From Hybos culiciformis (Eukaryota; Arthropoda; Insecta; Diptera; Hybotidae): 64,000 nt of DNA. The position numbers and the translations under genes were made by a program. How positions within the stretch are numbered: position 1 is the first letter of the stretch; each line of letters opens with the position of its first letter. Shown here piece by piece: positions 62,101-64,000 of this stretch. The stretch covers positions 71,373,303 to 71,437,302 of the forward strand of contig OZ023274.1 in the NCBI GenBank assembly GCA_964007475.1, written 5' to 3'. Below the pieces are notes generated by a model. The model did not search any database. It saw only the letters and a program-made list of their open reading frames with translations, and was not told the origin of the DNA.

Positions 62101-63780
62101 TAACATATTTCCTTAAATGAAATGTCAACTTTTTATTGGAAAGCTACATAAAATATTTTTATGTATTATATTTCTATTGATTTTTATATCATAACACTTA
62201 TATAATTTTAAAAACTCATAATTTTTATTTCATTTAAATTTTTATTTTAATTTTTTTTTTTTGTTCTGAATGAATTGAAATTGAAATGAAAATTGATAAA
62301 ATAAGAAAAATTCATTTGAAGCTGAAGTATATGAAATCAATAAACTTGTGAATATTAAAGTACTTCAGGTTTGTTCCTTATCTTTTTTTTAATGTATATT
62401 TTTGTTTTGTTTCGTATTTTATTAAAAAAAAAGATTCATATTAATGTACATATTTGCATAAGATGAAAAACGATACGTTTATCTTTAATTTTTTTCAAAA
62501 ATAATTTTACGTTTTGACCAAAATTTTAATTTATTCTTCAAAAATTTTTAATTTAAATTTTTTTCTTTATTATAACAATGACTTTATTTTAGTGATAACA
62601 TTTTTGAAAATATATGAAAATAGATAGATGATATTTTTTCTAATAATCTAGTTAATTTAAAACAAAAAAGAATATTAAAAAAATTGAATGGATATCAATC
62701 ATATCAGACTTATGCAATAAAAATTATGTAATATTGTCTTAAGTAATATCATTTTTTTCGACTGAATTCATTTTCAGCGAAAAACCCCATATATTTTATT
62801 ATTTATGTACTACATAATTTACGCTTTATTTCTCATCTAACATCATTGTGAACGATAATATCATAGAAAAAATGCTTAAATAAGTTTTGTGTCGTTCTGT
62901 ATTTTTTTTTTATCAGCCAAACTGAGAATATTTTTTTTTTGTGAATGTAGATATTTAACGAAGTATTTATTATTAAATTGGCTGTAGTTATTGCACATTT
63001 CTACTTAAAAAGATTTAAATTATATAAAAAAGTACCTAAGTTCGTGTTTACATTTAATTTTTTTTTGCGGCCCTTCGTTGTTGCAAGGCAGTGGACCACT
63101 TTAAGTACAAATTTATCTATAATATCTCACAGTTAGTCTAAGTACAAATTTATCTTTAAAATATGTTTGGAAGCACATACATTTGCCAAAAAGGATTTTC
63201 GGATATGAAATACATAAAATCAAAGAATAGAAATGCAATCAGCGAATATAGAATTTTTGCTTTATTCGTTAAGAAGAAATAAAAACATTTTTAAATAAAG
63301 CTGTTACAATCGTTAGGTAATAATGTACCTATTAAGTTTCACACTCAATTCATCAGCGTTATTATTTAATTATTTTTCTGTTTCTATTTTCTACTAAAAA
63401 TTGTATTCCATAGTGAAAAAGGGTCTTAAGAATAAACAAATTGAGTGTAAAAAATAATTATGTATAATGAAAAATTTATGTTTTTATTCATATTTTTCAT
63501 TCTGTTCGTGACTATTAATTTTTAATTTATAAAATAAAAAAAAGAAAATCAAATTATAAATTTTTTTTTGAATAAACACCAGGTGAATAAAATTCGTGAT
63601 CAATGTCAAAAACAAGAAGAAACTATAAATGAACAAGAAGGTGAATTGAATACTAAGAAATCTGAATTACAGAAGCTTAAAGACGAAGAAAATGCACTTG
63701 AAAAGGAGTATGATGAAAATCGGAAGGAGTTAGAAAATTTAACTAAACAATTATCGGATACTCATATGCAAATAAGTCAG
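59191..63780 (+). CDS. EPS15: EPS15, endocytic adaptor with three EH domains (3' end outside window)
   Basis: Exons seen: 59191-59217, 60067-60111, 60202-60438, 60504-61243, 61317-61488, 61551-61700, 61758-61847 and 63583-63780, all in frame, giving the first 553 residues; the gene continues past the window. EPS15 is a scaffold of clathrin-coated pits that binds NPF motifs, AP-2 and ubiquitinated cargo. EH1 (about 10-105) has FEAYYKQIDP, SRIWDLSD and GCLDKSGFFVALKL. EH2 (about 126-215) has GKVWDLADQDRDGSLDKHEF, a canonical calcium loop. EH3 (about 300-395) has the loop ESDRDKDGLVSGLEV and then HIWALCDTNLSGKLTHEQFA. Between EH2 and EH3 lies a Pro/Ala linker (GGAPPPRPGAPAMPKAP). From about residue 410 a heptad-rich coiled coil begins, the dimerisation segment. 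The DPF-rich tail and UIMs expected next are not in view. A possible extra exon lies in the last intron at 62306-62368. Confidence 0.93.
62306..62368 (+). other. EPS15: Possible alternative 63-nt EPS15 cassette exon
   Basis: Within the 1.7-kb intron 61848-63582, a 21-codon frame (KNSFEAEVYEINKLVNIKVL plus Q) is open in the right phase and bordered by AAG and CAG-GTTTGT. Its hydrophobic spacing would suit the coiled coil. The acceptor lacks a pyrimidine tract, so this is tentative. Confidence 0.3.
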
Positions 63781-64000
63781 GTAATGCATTATTAAGAGCA
63801 CTTTCTCTTTGTTTCCTTACGACCACATTACTTGAATTGAAATATAATTACAAGAATAGATTTCTAGACAAAAGGCCAATACTTGCTCAGAATATTTTGA
63901 ATTAAATCGCAGGCGTAATAAACATAGAATTTTTAGTTCATTTACATCCATAATGTTGTATTTTTTGTAGAATCCAAACATGATATCTTTTTATTTAAAT

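Noticed and set aside
1..64000. tRNA, rRNA genes or CRISPR arrays
   Set aside because: No cloverleaf with conserved A/B boxes, rRNA core or spaced direct-repeat array was seen on reading; a covariance-model scan would be needed to exclude small RNAs fully.

Overview
This window is about 64 kb of very AT-rich nuclear DNA from an insect. Genes are split by short AT-rich GT-AG introns, intergenic DNA is long, and small inverted-repeat elements are frequent. Delta/epsilon-class glutathione S-transferases, an insect gustatory-receptor C terminus and insect-style jockey-like, hAT, Tigger-like and Harbinger-like repeats place it in insects. Both GSTs carry a D-S-H motif where delta GSTs usually have E-S-R. 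That leans to the epsilon class and so to a holometabolous, probably non-drosophilid, insect, but the order is not settled.

Layout. 212-15946 (+): DENND1 (connecdenn), a Rab35 exchange factor with a DENN module and a disordered, clathrin/AP-2-binding tail; its 6.5 kb second intron holds four or more MITE-like insertions. 18064-20341 (-) and 25818-28258 (-): two intact GST genes, separated by a 841-bp Tigger/pogo-like element with TA target duplications. 28728-29643: a nearly perfect, roughly 0.9-kb palindrome. 31422-32175: a deleted hAT element with an exact 8-bp target duplication and recognisable N- and C-terminal transposase remnants. 35463-39079 (+): the C-terminal part of a gustatory receptor whose last intron carries an antisense LINE reverse-transcriptase fragment. 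39880-40089 (-): a 69-residue secreted peptide precursor I cannot name. 40090-45249: a gene desert with a small palindrome and a 31-bp minisatellite. 45250-47510 (+): a SAPCD2-like protein. 48534-48905 (-): CHCHD1/mS37 of the mitochondrial ribosome. 51226-52604 (+): a NEURL2-like NHR/SOCS protein with an unresolved frame problem at one junction. 54404-58167 (-): DHX34 RNA helicase. 59191 to beyond 63780 (+): EPS15, cut by the window edge.

Functionally this is an ordinary eukaryotic neighbourhood, not an operon. DENND1 and EPS15 both belong to AP-2/clathrin endocytosis, and the two GSTs form a small detoxification cluster; the rest are unrelated housekeeping or developmental genes. I found no convincing new multi-gene system. 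The most unusual items are the palindrome, the MITE family with TTA duplications and CCTTGTTC ends (one copy sits between the divergent DHX34 and EPS15 starts), the orphan secreted peptide, and the truncated gustatory receptor.

Exon boundaries were set by hand from homology, reading frame and GT/AG signals. For every multi-exon gene except the NEURL2-like one, summed exon lengths are divisible by three up to the stop or window edge.
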